Shown here: positions 19,382-30,827 of the stretch, in pieces
Numbering within the stretch: the first letter of the stretch is position 1
Layout of the letters: each line of letters opens with the position of its first letter
Assembly (NCBI GenBank): GCA_034401135.1
Contig: JAWZSP010000001.1
Span: 1,116,001-1,180,000, forward strand
Source of the DNA: Volutella citrinella
Lineage: Eukaryota > Ascomycota > Sordariomycetes > Hypocreales > Nectriaceae
Reading direction: 5' to 3'
Length of the DNA stretch: 64,000 bases
Notes under the pieces: generated by a model
Told to the model about the DNA's origin: nothing
Database searches by the model: none
Seen by the model: the letters and a program-made list of their open reading frames with translations, nothing else
Program-made: the position numbers and the translations under genes

Positions 19382-22300
19382 TCACCCTAGTAAGTTGCCG
19401 CCGAGTAAGCTGTCGACGCCTGGAAGCGGATCCATCGCCACGTGTTCAAGCCGATCCAGACCACCAACTTCGGTCGTTGTATCGCCTTGTGCGTTGCTTG
19501 TGGGCGGGTTCTCGACAGCTCCCTCGCCAGCTGCCTCGCCCTTCGCCTGGGAAGTTGCCGCCACTTCTGTGTTATCTGGCAGCGTTCTTGGTGGGGGGAC
19601 AGCCCGTGGATGGTCTCCAAGTGAGATGTCGCCGCCTGGAAGCGGAGGGAAAGCATCCATCGCCATATATTCGAGCAGATCGATACCACCGACTCGGACA
19701 GTTGCATCGCCTTGTGAGTTGCTTGTGGGCGGGTTATTACGGTCTTGGGCCTGGGTAGAGCCAAGAGTGGTCATGTAGTCCGGAAGTTGAGGTCTCCCAT
19801 TCCCGTGCCATGCCCCCCCTGGGTTCTGAAACCAGGAGGCGTCAATTTCCAGGTTCTGCTTCGTTTCTTCTAGCGCAGATGTTGGCCCCGGACCGGCGAC
19901 AAGGCGCTGCTGGTCTTCTTGTTCGAATCGCACGGGATCGAATGGAATGGGACTTTGTCCATGATTCTCCTGTGATGTCGGATAGGGGGCAAAACCATAA
20001 TTGAACTCCGAGGGCCCATTTGTCAGATCCTGGTTCTGTTTCGCTTGCTGCTGCATCTTGAGGTACTTCGAGACGGAGTACGCCTGGAACGCCCAATACA
20101 GCGGATCCAAATTCCAGTTTTTGAGTCGAGACCAGAGTTCAGATGACAAACCCTGCAGTCGGTCCTTGATGTCAAGGCGGGTATTTTCTGATGAAGTTCT
20201 CATCAGCTCACTGGCAAATTCCAAAACTTCGCCCCATTCCTCCCCAGATAGATCGCTCATCTTCAAAAAGTGTAGCCGTTGAAGTTGGTTGTGTCTCTTA
20301 ATCAGTTCATCCAGTGACATGACCATCTCGAAACTAATAGTAGTTTCATGGGCCATATTTTGCAGGTGAATTCTTTGCCGTCGGATCTCCTGCAATGGTG
20401 ATGGCTGTGGTGATGCTGCATTCCTGGTAGATTGATGCGCAGTCGCTGGTTGTGACTGCGCTGGATCAATATCGCCATGGAATAAGGAGTCGAAGTCAAA
20501 GCCCTCTAGTACCAAGTTTGGGTCGAGGTCGGATACTTGTTGCACATTCTGGAGGTCCGCCGGATGAGCTGAGCCTGCGCCTGTCTGTGTTTCATTTATC
20601 GTTTCCCATCTTTGCTCCAGGGCTTGAGGCTCTTGCATGTGCTTCATTTTAGCCTTAAATACCTTCAACGCTTGCATCGGGAAAAAAAATTGTACTGCCT
20701 CCTCACGATATGGAATTCTAGGCCAAATCTGCTGGTGGACACTGTTCTTCATCTCCTGCGAAGCCAGCCCCCCCATTCTTGCTGCCAACTCGACGACCTT
20801 CCACTCTTGTTCGATGGGTAATCTCCTCATCTCTCTGAGGTGGCTTTCAATTTTAAATTCAAGTGTATATGGTTCCATCTGATAGCTACCTGCAGCAAGA
20901 GCATTGTCAATGCTATGAAGGAGCTCTTCATCACTGACGAGTCCAAGTTCACTCTGGGAGCCTTTGGCGTTGCCACCGTTTGAGTTGAGGCTGCTGTTGG
21001 CTTCTGGCTGATAGAGGCCACCAGATGTGCCAGGTTGGACATCGGGGGGTATGACGAGGCTATCAAGTTTAGGGTCATGCCTCCGAACGTGGTTCCTGAA
21101 CCTGGGCTGAGTCCAGGGAGGGCTGTGCACAAAGGTAGAGGATTCATCAACCTCGCGGTTACCTTCGCCGCGCAATGCTGACTCCAAAACGCTCTTGGCC
21201 TCCGACATGGAAAGAAAGGGGGGTCCCAGTTGATCAGCGACTGAGGTCCAAAGTGTTGTAGAAGCAATATTTCTCAACTGGTCTTGATCTGCTTTCCACT
21301 GATGTTCGATTTTGTTGGCCAAGGCAGCGTTTGCCGCTGAGGCACCGGCTCCGCCGAGTTCAGATAATGCCGTTTGCATATCAGCCCTGCTTTGTGCCAT
21401 TTCTCGTATCTTCCGCGAGAGATCTACTATCCTTGAGAAAGCCCTGACGCTGGTCTCGCTGATATCACTAAAACCTTCAGTGACTTCCGACCAAAGGTCC
21501 CGCATGTATGTTTCAAGGCGCGTTTTGAGTCGGCCACCCAGAGGTAATTCCTCCCCATATCTATACAAAGAGAGGTTTCTTGTGCGGTCCATAACCTCCC
21601 ATATCTTGCTTCGATACTCAGCAGTTTGTTTCGCTGATTGACCCGAGGACGACGCCTGCTGCAGATTGTCCTGCGGTGATACGGATGGCATGGCCTCCTG
21701 GATGGCGACTGTGGGTTTCCTCTGTCGAATTGATCGAGGAATCGGGGTTGATGTTGCATCCCCATGCATCTTCCTTCTATGCGCCCTGAGCTGCTTCGGT
21801 GAAGAGAAGCCGACATCATTGTATGGACACTTGGGCTCCAGGCATATCAGCATGCCCTGGTGCCGGCTCAAATGATCGTTCAGGCTGCTGGCGGATGGGA
21901 AACCAACAATTGCTTTTGGGCAGCCCTGAATGCGGCACACGAATGCAGTTGGTCCAAACTCCTCTTTGAACGCTCGAAGATCCTCTTGTGACAGCCCGGC
22001 GTACGAGCTTTGCGACATTAGATGGATGACAACTTCATGATATATCTTGACGATGGATTGGAACAGCGTTGGTTCCGAAGGGGATTGAGCTATTCACGAG
22101 CGTCAGCGGCCGAACGACTAAATACCATAGTGGTAGGTTTTGCCCCATACCTTCCTCCTCGTCCTCATTTCTCGCGACTTTGGCTGTTGACAAGACGTGG
22201 TTCAAAAAACGACGTGCTTGCGGTATCTCCTCGAGGTAAATCAGGCGTGGGTCTTGGTCCTGCGTCTCCTCATGCCGTTTCCCTTGTGCTCCAGAAAGCT

Positions 22301-24789
22301 TGTCGTATTCGCTACAAAGGGTAATCATTTCCTGCACCACTTGGGGACTGACTGTTCCCTCGTGGTCGCGGCCTTGCTGAAGACATTCAAGGAAGTGCTC
22401 AACCCAATATTCGCTTACGTATGGGAGCAATCCATGAAATCCCTGTCCCACACGATAGGGCAGGCTTGGAGTATCTGGTCCTTGGTTTATGACTTGAAGT
22501 CCATACCGCAGCTGGCTTAAACAAGCCAGTGCGATATCATGGCACGCATCCATCTTTCGCATGAAGGGCCCACTAGCGTTGTGGAGAAGAAACCTGTCAT
22601 GGTCATCAGCAACCTCTGGCTCGGTCGTTCGAGAATGCCTTCCTTACTGTGGAACGCTGGAGTGAATAAAAATGACACTAGACCCTGGGCCATCCTCTAT
22701 CAGAGGCTTGCAGATGTCCAGGGCGTTAGGGAAGGGCTTCGTGTTCTCATTTGCTTCGAGCGAGCCGGAATGCAGTGTCATTGCCAGACGAAGTTCGAAC
22801 TTTCGAAGTGGTCTGTTGCCTTTCGAGAATAGCATCCACCCAAAGATCCGGCGCTGCTTGGACAAGTCATTGGCGGAGGAGCGGCTTGTGATATTGGTAA
22901 GAATTTTCGAGTACCTTAACTCGAATCAGTAAGTTCGCGTCTCGGACCTCAGCATGTTGGACTTACGCCTCTGTAAGATCCTTGGGCAGGCTTTGGACAT
23001 TAGTACGAAGATCTTCAATACTTGATGATGTTTGTAGCAACTTCAACACCAAGGTGACCCAGAGGAACATGCCTGTTTTGGTCAGCTACCGGTTCTTTGG
23101 GTTTCATGATTGCTTCTAACCTTCTGCTCGGGCAATGATTGACTTGTGGACCTCATCGAGAACATTGGTCGGAATATAGCCACCGAAACTGTCGTTGATC
23201 TCCTCCAGCGTTGTCTTAACAACTAAATCGAGATCCTTGTTGACGGACTTAAACTCTGTTTTGATTGCCAGCGTAGGTTTGCTTCTGAGTTGTGCGCTGA
23301 TGCTTTGTATGTCCTGACTTGACAGCAGAAGCCTGCAGTTTCCCCGATCCTGCACTAGCTGTGACAATGTCCTCAGCATTTCTCGATGCTGTGTGTGCTC
23401 AATCTCGTCTATTCCGTCCACGATGATGTGTACTTGGTCAAGTCCCATCAAAAGGTTTGGAACCACAGTCTTGAGATAGGAGGCCGAAGGGCTGTGACCT
23501 GGAGTAACACACTTGTCGTATATATATGAGACCGACTCAGGAGCGAGCCCGACCAGCTGCGCGCATAGACTTCGCAGAATGTGAGTTGTCACGCCGTAGC
23601 TTTGGGTGTGAAAGTCGCAGAAGAAGAACAAGCACTTTCTCTTCGGGTCAGATCGGAGGAAGTAAATGAGCTGCGAGCAAAGGACCGATTTTCCTGCGGA
23701 TTGATTAGGCTGGAGAGGGCCACCTTTGAAGCATAACTTACCTGAGCCAGGCTTGCCTTGGAGCCACAACACGGGATTTCCCCTGCCAATCTGGAGCCAT
23801 GACCGAACCTTGGGCGATTTGGTCAACCACTGCGAAGTTCCTTCGCAGCAGTGGCTGCGGAGCCATTCCAACTTGACCTCCTGGTTGGACTTGGAGTCTC
23901 CAACTTCGAGCCACCTGAGGACAGCCTCACGCTGCTCAGTCTCCCACCTCTTGTCTCTTTCCTGGGCCTCTTCTAGCGACTTTTGCCGCCATTCTTTGGC
24001 CTGTAGGATGTCGTAAGATGCTGCCTCCTTGTCAATCAGCTCGCTGGTCTTGGAAATGCTGTCCAAGAGGGAAGCAAAGTGATGTTCAAATCTGCCCCAA
24101 CTAGATGTGAAGAATATTGTCCACCCTGCGAGGGTCGGTTTAGTAAAGCAATGTTATATGCCCGACTAATAAAACACTTACCCGGCTTCTTCATGAGGCG
24201 GTATGCTCTGCTGTGAAATTCGATGATATCCTCATACAAGTGGCCCAGCAATTGCTGAAACTCATACTGATCTGGGAACGTGTCGCCATAGCGGGATAGG
24301 CGAGGCAACGCCGCCCCAATATTACCATACGCCGTCAATATTTTGTCCAGGGCATGAGTATGGTCAAGGGCGAGCTACAGAGACTTTCGTATCAGAGTCG
24401 GGTGCACGTGTACAGCACCATTGTTCAAGTCACAAACCTGGAGGATAAGCTTGACAGGCGCCTACAAGGACGTAAATACACATATCAGCTCCATTTAGAC
24501 TCGCATAGGGCCGGAATTGTAAGCAAACACTTACCCATGCCCATGGCAGAAATGGCGTCCCGTTGCAGAGGGTGTCGACCGGCTTCGTCAGGCGATCAAC
24601 TGCATCCAAGAACGGGGCCACTCGCTGGAGATCTCGAAGGCTCTGTCTGGCTTGCAGTTGGCACTCTATCTGAACGACGGCTTGCCGCACATGGTCAATC
24701 GTTGCCGTGGCCTTGATCTGCTCGTTGTCGTGTGTTGAAAGCTCCCGCTTGAAGCGTTCACAGGCTCTCTCGATGAGAACGTGGCCCAT
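19382..24789 (-). CDS. NACHT NTPase with C2H2 zinc fingers (fungal NLR-like)
   Basis: A STAND-type signalling NTPase of 1650 aa. Nine exons keep frame: 24789-24535, 24461-24438, 24374-24182, 24125-23742, 23693-23121, 23072-22967, 22914-22648, 22593-22151, 22089-19382. Residues 1-200 match the fungal domain I know as DUF7708, which often precedes NACHT (ERACERFKRELSTHD, TLCNGTPFLPWAW + APVKLILQ + LALDHTHALDK). NACHT: Walker A GKPGSGKS (281-288, split by an intron), FFFCDFHTQSYG, Walker B IIVDGIDE (to about 382), LLLSSQDI. A helical region follows. Two C2H2 fingers lie at Cys800-His825 and Cys831-His857. The last 790 aa are polar, without ankyrin, WD or TPR repeats, and end in a duplicated motif. 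Such proteins act in fungal non-self recognition or programmed cell death, but function here is inferred only. Confidence 0.88.
19432..19510 (-). repeat. 79-bp direct repeat, copy B, in the NACHT gene 3' end
   Basis: About 80% identical by eye to 19657-19735 and of the same length. Encodes NPPTSNAQGDTTTEVGG and following residues. Confidence 0.85.
19657..19735 (-). repeat. 79-bp direct repeat, copy A, in the NACHT gene 3' end
   Basis: Same orientation as copy B, 225 bp apart. Encodes NPPTSNSQGDATVRVGG and following residues. Similarity continues for about 20-25 bp at one side with a 9-nt indel. Confidence 0.85.
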
Positions 24790-25271
24790 GTCGATGGTGG
24801 ATAATCTGCCAGAGAAGATAACGATGATGTGTAGGTCAGGTTTTGCTTCAAAGCGGGTTAGGAAGAGTTTCGCATAGTTGTAGGCAGCCTTTGGCCTGCG
24901 GTCGGATGGATGGCAGCCGCCAACAGGCAGGTAGTCAGCCTCCAGCAGCCGTCAGGGCGCAGTGCAGGCGCCACAAGGCAAGAGCTGGGATGGGCCAGGG
25001 CCGCGATTCGCAAACACACATCCACCACAGCCCCTCAAGCCCGCCTAAATGGTTCGCCCACGTCGCGAGGTTGACTACATATGACACTGCCACAGGTCGC
25101 CCAACCTTGGCAGCGCATCCCTGCGAGGCTCTTACCCGCCCATCGCCTCTCCTTGTCACAAACTGTACAGTTGGCAGCGCGCCGAGCTGGACTCGACCCT
25201 CCAACATCTCTAGCGAAGAACCCCGTCGAGTCCAGATCACTTGAGCTCAAATCCCAGGTCTTCAGCTCGTG
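24790..25271. promoter_or_regulatory. divergent promoter region of the NACHT and SNF2 genes
   Basis: 482 bp between two divergent starts. The NACHT frame stays open upstream of its ATG to about 24,930 without another ATG, so the start at 24789 (ATGG) is preferred. No operator motif is recognised. Confidence 0.5.
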
Positions 25272-28200
25272 ATGGGTGGTGACCATTGTCCTGGGGCCAA
25301 GCGCCGTCGGACACAGAACCCAGGTCAATTTGTTGAACATCTTCAACCGCATCATCTTCAACCACAGTTCGACTCCCGTCCCAACCAGCCATATTTCTCC
25401 TCTGGATTCTCCCAGACTGTCCCACCGATGATCCAGCATCCTCCGTTTGCGCAGCATTCTCCCACTGCGATCCAAACGGCTTCAAGTCTCCCTGGAGAGT
25501 TGGGCACCGCAGCTCCAGCGTATGGATATTATGATCAACAGCAGCACTGCCAGCAGCTCAATAGCACACAGTATCTCGATACTCAAACCCAGCTACCCTC
25601 AGTCAATCCAAATTCGGAGGAATGGGCTGAAAGTTGGTCAACGTCATGCGCCCTCGGTGCTGCAATTGAGCCGCCAAAGCCTCCGACTGGCATCGAGAGC
25701 CCCGAAGTGCTGCAAACCTTTCAAACCACCGTGAAGGTCGAAGACGATCGTTTTCAGGCTGTCGACGAAGCAATTGATATCGCCACGAATCCGATCTGCT
25801 TTGGAACTGTATGCCGTACCCATGCCATACTTTGCAATTGACAGCTATTGACGGAACAGCTCACCACCTTGAGTGCGGCTGCTTGTAGCAAACGATCAAT
25901 CAACATGCCCTCTCTTCCACCGAGGACGGAGCTGAGGCACCAAGGCAACGGTATGCTCTTCACCTTACATTGCAACCGTTTTTGTGGTACTTTGGGACGC
26001 CGCGATGCCGAGCTCCTTGACCTATTCGTTCGCGAGGAGCTCGAGTTTGAGCTTCTTTGGATGCCCAACGGGCTTGAACGAAACGCCATTGACACCAAAA
26101 AGATTGCCATTTGGGCCACGCTCTTCGGGCCTCGGGACATTGCTTCGGATCTTCGCGATGTGCTGGCAGATCTTAATCTATTCTTACAATGCCCAATCTA
26201 CACGGAGAGAGACTGCCCATACTATAATCCCCAGCGGTTCTATAATGATCCCAGGGACAGGACCTCCGACTTCCGCATCGACTCGCCCAAGCCAGGGCTC
26301 ATCACCACAGTGGAAGACCAGGCCCTCGAAACAAGAGACATCCTAGAGAATGTCATAGCTGATTATACACTAGACGAGACCCCGGGGTCATCCTATCTCC
26401 TGACTGAACTCAAGAGGTTAGTAGACGTACTTTATGGCACCCTCCCGTCTGCTGACTCGTCATAGTCATCAGAAGCAAGGACTCACCTTTATGATTCGCC
26501 GAGAGTCGGGTTGGAGACTGCAAGACAAGGGCCAGGACGTTTGGTCGCACGAGATTTCTGAAAGCAACTTGCAGAGGAAGTGAGCAAACACCTGGAGAAC
26601 AATGCAAAACATGTCTAATAAAACTAGGTACATCAACAACATCGACAGCTCTACCCACTTCGAAGCACCCCCGGTATTTAGGGGGGGCATCGTTGCAGAT
26701 ACCATGGGGCTCGGCAAGACTCTCAGCATGATATCGCTCATAGCACATGACAAGGTTCTAGCAAGAAGCTCCCAGTGGGTAGGGAGAGGTACCCTCCTTA
26801 TCCTGCCATCATCCTGTAAGCATTCGACACCGCTGGCCATGGCGCTTTGGCTAATACAGGTAAACCAGTGTTGCATAATTGGGAGGAAGAACTTACCAAG
26901 TAAGTTCCTTTGCTACGGGTACCTAACAAACCGAAAGTCGTGGTGTTAGGGCCAACGACGAGAATACACTGACGGTGCCAGACATTTATCGCAAGAACAC
27001 TTTACTTGGCGACGCCATCATGGCTCTCGGAAAATTCGAAGCAGCAGCGATGTAGGCCTTCACGATATTATCCTTACCAGTTACACCACACTGGCAAGCG
27101 AGTGGCGATCTTCCGGTTCGGAGAGCCCCGTCTTCTCCCACGACTGGCATCGGTTGGTCCTAGATGAAGGTGTGCACAATCAAATGGCTCCTATCAAGTT
27201 TGATCGCTAACCGTGTCAAAGCGCATGAGATCAAAGACCTGTCAACATCCAAAGCCCGTGCCGTATGCGCGTTACGGGCAGCCTGTCGATGGTCTGTAAC
27301 GGGAACTCCGATACAGAATCGAGTCCCAGAACTCTTTAGCCTTTTCCACTTCCTTCAAGTGCACCCTTACTCGAACAAGAGGGCATTCGAGGAGGCCATC
27401 ATAAACCCTTGCTCGAGGGGGGAAGAGAGGGGCCACAAGGCTCTGATCAAACTGCTGGGATTCACGATGCTACGGCGATCTAAGAATGCCATCGAGCTGC
27501 CTCATCGACATGACCACCGGCGGCTTCTGAAATTTACCAACCAGGAGCAGCGTGCTTACGAGATTGCGAGGCAGCAAGCCGTTGAGTGTCTGGACGACGC
27601 GCTTAACTCTGGCAGGCCGCAGGAAGGCTATAAGAACGCACTGCAAAAGATTAATGCGCTCAGGGTCGTCTGTGAGCTCGGCTGCCTGCCCAAGCCAGGC
27701 TTGACACCGAACCAGTCCAGCTCTTTCCTGGGGGACTCGTTTCTCGCGCCCAGTACGCCCGATAGGTCTCCAACCCCAAGTACCACCAAGGGGGACAGTG
27801 ATGGTGAAGACGAGTCGGCTAGAAGCCCGCTAAGGGACATGCCTGAGTCTCTTCAGGAGTGTTTCCCATCTTGCCCAATTCCAAATGCGAATATCATGGC
27901 GCGTCTCAGCTCGGCTCCGCCTGGCTCATCGGCAATTCCCCTAAATGAGTGGCCAACAAAGATCCAGGCTCTGATTCAAGATCTTCAGGCCTGTCCCCCA
28001 GGAACAAAAAGGTGAACTAGTCGATTCTCATGCCATCGTCTGAGCTCTGAACTAATATTGCGTAACAGCGTCGTGGTTTCCTACAGAACATCAATTCTTG
28101 ACGCCGCGAACCTCGCGCTCAGAAGCGTCAGTATTTGCTGCGTCCAGTTCGACGGAAAGACGAGACCGAGAAAGCGGGATCAGGTCATCAAGGACTTCAA

Positions 28201-28630
28201 GACCAAAGATAGCGTCCAAGTCCTGCTGCTCTCCATGGGCTGTGGAGCAGTCGGCTTGACTCTCACTGCCGCGACGAGAGCATACTTGCTAGAACCGCAG
28301 TGGAATCCAGCCATCGAGGAACAGGCCCTTGCCCGGATCCACCGACTGGGACAGACCCAGGAGGTCACAACCATTCGGTTTGTTATCAACAACTCCATTG
28401 AACAGGTAATAATCCCACTGCAAATCCAATGAGCCAAGCAAAATTGACACGGTCGCAAGTATGTTCTGGGCATTCAGGACGGAAAGCGTGACTTGACAAG
28501 TCTCCTTCTGAGCTCCAAACCTGCCACAGGCAAGCAGATAGCTGAAAAGCTCAAGGTAGGAAGATGTTTTATTAGGGCTCAACTGATGTGCTGATAAGTC
28601 GAGCAGGAATTGAGGCGGCTATTGAGATAG
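25272..28630 (+). CDS. SNF2-family ATPase (HLTF/Rad5-like, no RING finger)
   Basis: DNA-dependent translocase of superfamily 2, 958 aa. Ten exons: 25272-25808, 25845-26416, 26466-26579, 26628-26815, 26869-26899, 26982-27169, 27222-28011, 28069-28405, 28460-28555, 28607-28630. The first 180 residues are Gln/Pro/Ser-rich. ATPase motifs are in order: LKSHQKQGLTFMIRRE, Walker A GIVADTMGLGKT (to residue 439), NWEEELTKHLSQEHF, IILTSYTTLASEW, DEAH (542-545, its Ala codon split by an intron), SVTGTPIQN, TMLRRSKN, then the helicase C lobe VVVSYRTSILD, GCGAVGLTLTAATRAYLLEPQWNP in part and ARIHRLGQ (895-902). In Rad5 and HLTF a C3HC4 RING sits between the lobes; here that stretch (residues about 690-800) is Ser/Pro-rich with no RING cysteines. 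The enzyme core looks intact. It may act in chromatin remodelling or repair; linkage to the NACHT gene is only positional. Confidence 0.9.
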
Positions 28631-28820
28631 CGCAGCAACCGTGACAGCTTTTCTACAACTGCCAACACAGCATCACCCACCCGAAATGCGTTGAATCCGA
28701 TTTTGTAGACTTGATGCCTGGTTCAATTAAGGGAAGGCGCAAAAGTAGAGATACCCATGTATTTGTAGAGGTCCCGTTTATTAGAGAATCTATCAGGCAG
28801 GAAACACTTACACCACGACA

Positions 28821-30511
28821 TCATCCACAAACCAACGACTCATCTTCGCATGTGTGTGGGTGATTATCCTCTGAGCATGTCACTCTTCGCTTTCGATTCC
28901 TAGTCTCATTCCCAGCTGTGGACCAGTCTAGCTCCGCCAGCTCCGTCAGTCGACCGGTTCGTGGGCCATCAATTGCCGCCACAGGAGTCGCATCAGCAAT
29001 CTGGGAGCTTCGCCGTCGATGTGAGGCTATCCCGATAGCGGAGCCCATTCTTCTATTTTTTCTCGTTTTTTGAGAACTGTCATGGTCCACGTTGCTGCCA
29101 AATAGATTTTCTACAAATAACTTAGGATTCCCTTGCCTCATCCCGTCCGGATTCTTCCTGTAGGCATCCGTAAAGTCGGGGACGGGAATTGCTTGGTCCT
29201 CGTAGGCTTGTAGTTTTGCAGTAGGGCCAATCCAATCCTTGGTGCAACTTCGTGATGGCAATCTTAGAAATGAGGCGATGGCTGTGTTCTCGCCAGCGAC
29301 CTTTTGGAAAGGCTTACCCGGTACCACGTCGATCAGGGCAGGCAATACATCAGACTGCTGGATACCAAATTCTACACCAGGACTTAAGCAAGATATTGAA
29401 TTCTCAGAGCTTTCGGTAGAGGGAGAGCTGCGACTGGAGGTGTTGCATTCCGATGTTCCTCCATTCGGTCCGCTTTCTCCATTTGATGCAAACTTGCAGC
29501 TGAAGCTTCCATATTCCCAGTTGACCTCGGTGGTATTTCTTCTGGATACGATTTTCGTTTTCATTCCTGCATTATCCCCCCGTGTTCTTGTCTGAATATC
29601 CATGCCTCTGATGTCAAAAATTGTGTAAGAGGTTGCTGGTGTGCTAAACGTGGTCGCGGGTCCGCTCCAGTCGCTGATGTGGGCTCAATACCGACGGGTT
29701 CCGGCCGGGTGCCGTTCCCTGCTGATGGCGGCGTCCCATGACTGGTTCCATTGCGCTCAATCATTTTCTGAGAGACGTAGTCTTTGTCAGATACGGGCAA
29801 GATGTAGGCATATTCCCCAGTGCTCAGCCTCATCATCCTCAATGGACGACTTCTGACGGAATACCCTGGGCTTGAACTGGATATATCAACCAAGTCCCGG
29901 TAGAAATAAAAGCCAGAGCTGGAGCCAGGATTGAAGATATAGTATGAAGGGTTGTCAGGTGATGGGCTTGATGTCAGATATGCAATTGATTCTGATTCCA
30001 GGTCGGAAGCACTTGGGATGTCGCCGCCTGTTGAGGGAACCATAGAGGACCTTCTGAAAGCCGGCGAGATGGAACGGCCTGTAGAACCAAGCAGCTTCCA
30101 GTCCTCGACTTTGTGGAGCCATAGTGTGCGGTCTGGTTTGGAATGCAACAGGTCGTCTCCAGGCCCGGCTGGCGAGAGTTCGTCGTGTTTGGCTACCCCA
30201 GCCAGCTTCCTCTGGCAAGCTTGGCCCTCGTAGTTCTCATTTAGGAAACTGGGTGTGAGGTACTGGATAGAATATATCGCTTTGATCATTTCCTCGGCGA
30301 TGAGGCCCGGCTCGTCCAGTGTGGTTCCACCCACTGGCGTCTCAGCAGCTCCCTTTGTCTTGTCGGTTTGCGAGCTCGATCTCAGGGACCCGCAATCCCG
30401 TTCAACAGACCCAAGCATGGTGTCATCTAGATGAGGCAATATTGCGGTATTCTTCGACTCTGTTAGGGAGCCGGAAAGCGGCAGCTTCGCATCAGTTAGG
30501 CGATCACCCAT
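28821..30511 (-). CDS. serine-rich protein of unknown function
   Basis: Two exons, 30511-29692 and 29635-28821, 544 aa. The 56-nt intron (GTATTG...CACCAG) is needed because the frame shifts; the join reads RPEPVATSYTIFDIRGMDI. I recognise no domain. The first part is polar, with YYIFNPGSSSGFYFYRDLVD and RMMRLSTGEYAYILPV as the most structured-looking segments, which could be strands. The second part has WEYGSFSCKFASNG, PDFTDAYRKNPDG and a basic stretch (KTRKNRRMGSAIGIASHRRR) that may be a nuclear localisation signal. The same frame is open upstream of the ATG, separated by a TGA two codons before it, so the 5' end is uncertain (see findings). It converges on the SNF2 gene with 190 bp between stops and may belong to the same accessory block. 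Confidence 0.6.
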
Positions 30512-30827
30512 CTTTCAATCCTCCTCAACTAGAGATTGGCGGAGAGCAAGTGAGATACGGGACGTAGGGCTATCAGGTTCAAAGATTTCAAGGTTGTGCT
30601 GAGAGAAGAAAGTGCGTCGTTCAAAAGTGGTTGCATCGCTGGTACCCCACGGGCCGGGCGTAGCTCTTTCCGCAGACACGGTCCATCCCCTAAAATCAAG
30701 GCCGCAATTCTCTACTTCCAGGACCGACGCAGTGAGTATGGGCCGCCTCACGCACAATTCATTCGCAAAAATATTGTTTCTTTCTTCACTTGTGTCTACT
30801 TCTTCCGGTGCTGATCTATTGGTTGCG
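30512..30827 (-). other. open frame between PAN2 and the unknown gene; possible missed 5' exon
   Basis: The minus-strand frame of the downstream gene stays open across this whole interval apart from TGA at 30517-30515. The translation contains residues that look coding (GLDFRGWTVSAERATPGPWG, FFSQHNLEIFEPDSPTSR). It has no ATG of its own outside the PAN2 coding region. Confidence 0.4.

Noticed and set aside
23690..23760. Disrupted P-loop in the NACHT gene (extra residues inside GKPGSGK)
   Set aside because: A 48-nt intron with GTAAGT and CGCAG ends lies inside the P-loop codons; splicing gives a perfect GKPGSGKS.
26940..27170. Apparent stops in the SNF2 gene, suggesting a pseudogene
   Set aside because: The intron at 26900-26981 and the next one at 27170-27221 restore the frame, giving NWEEELTKHLSQEHF and DEAH. 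The gene is intact.
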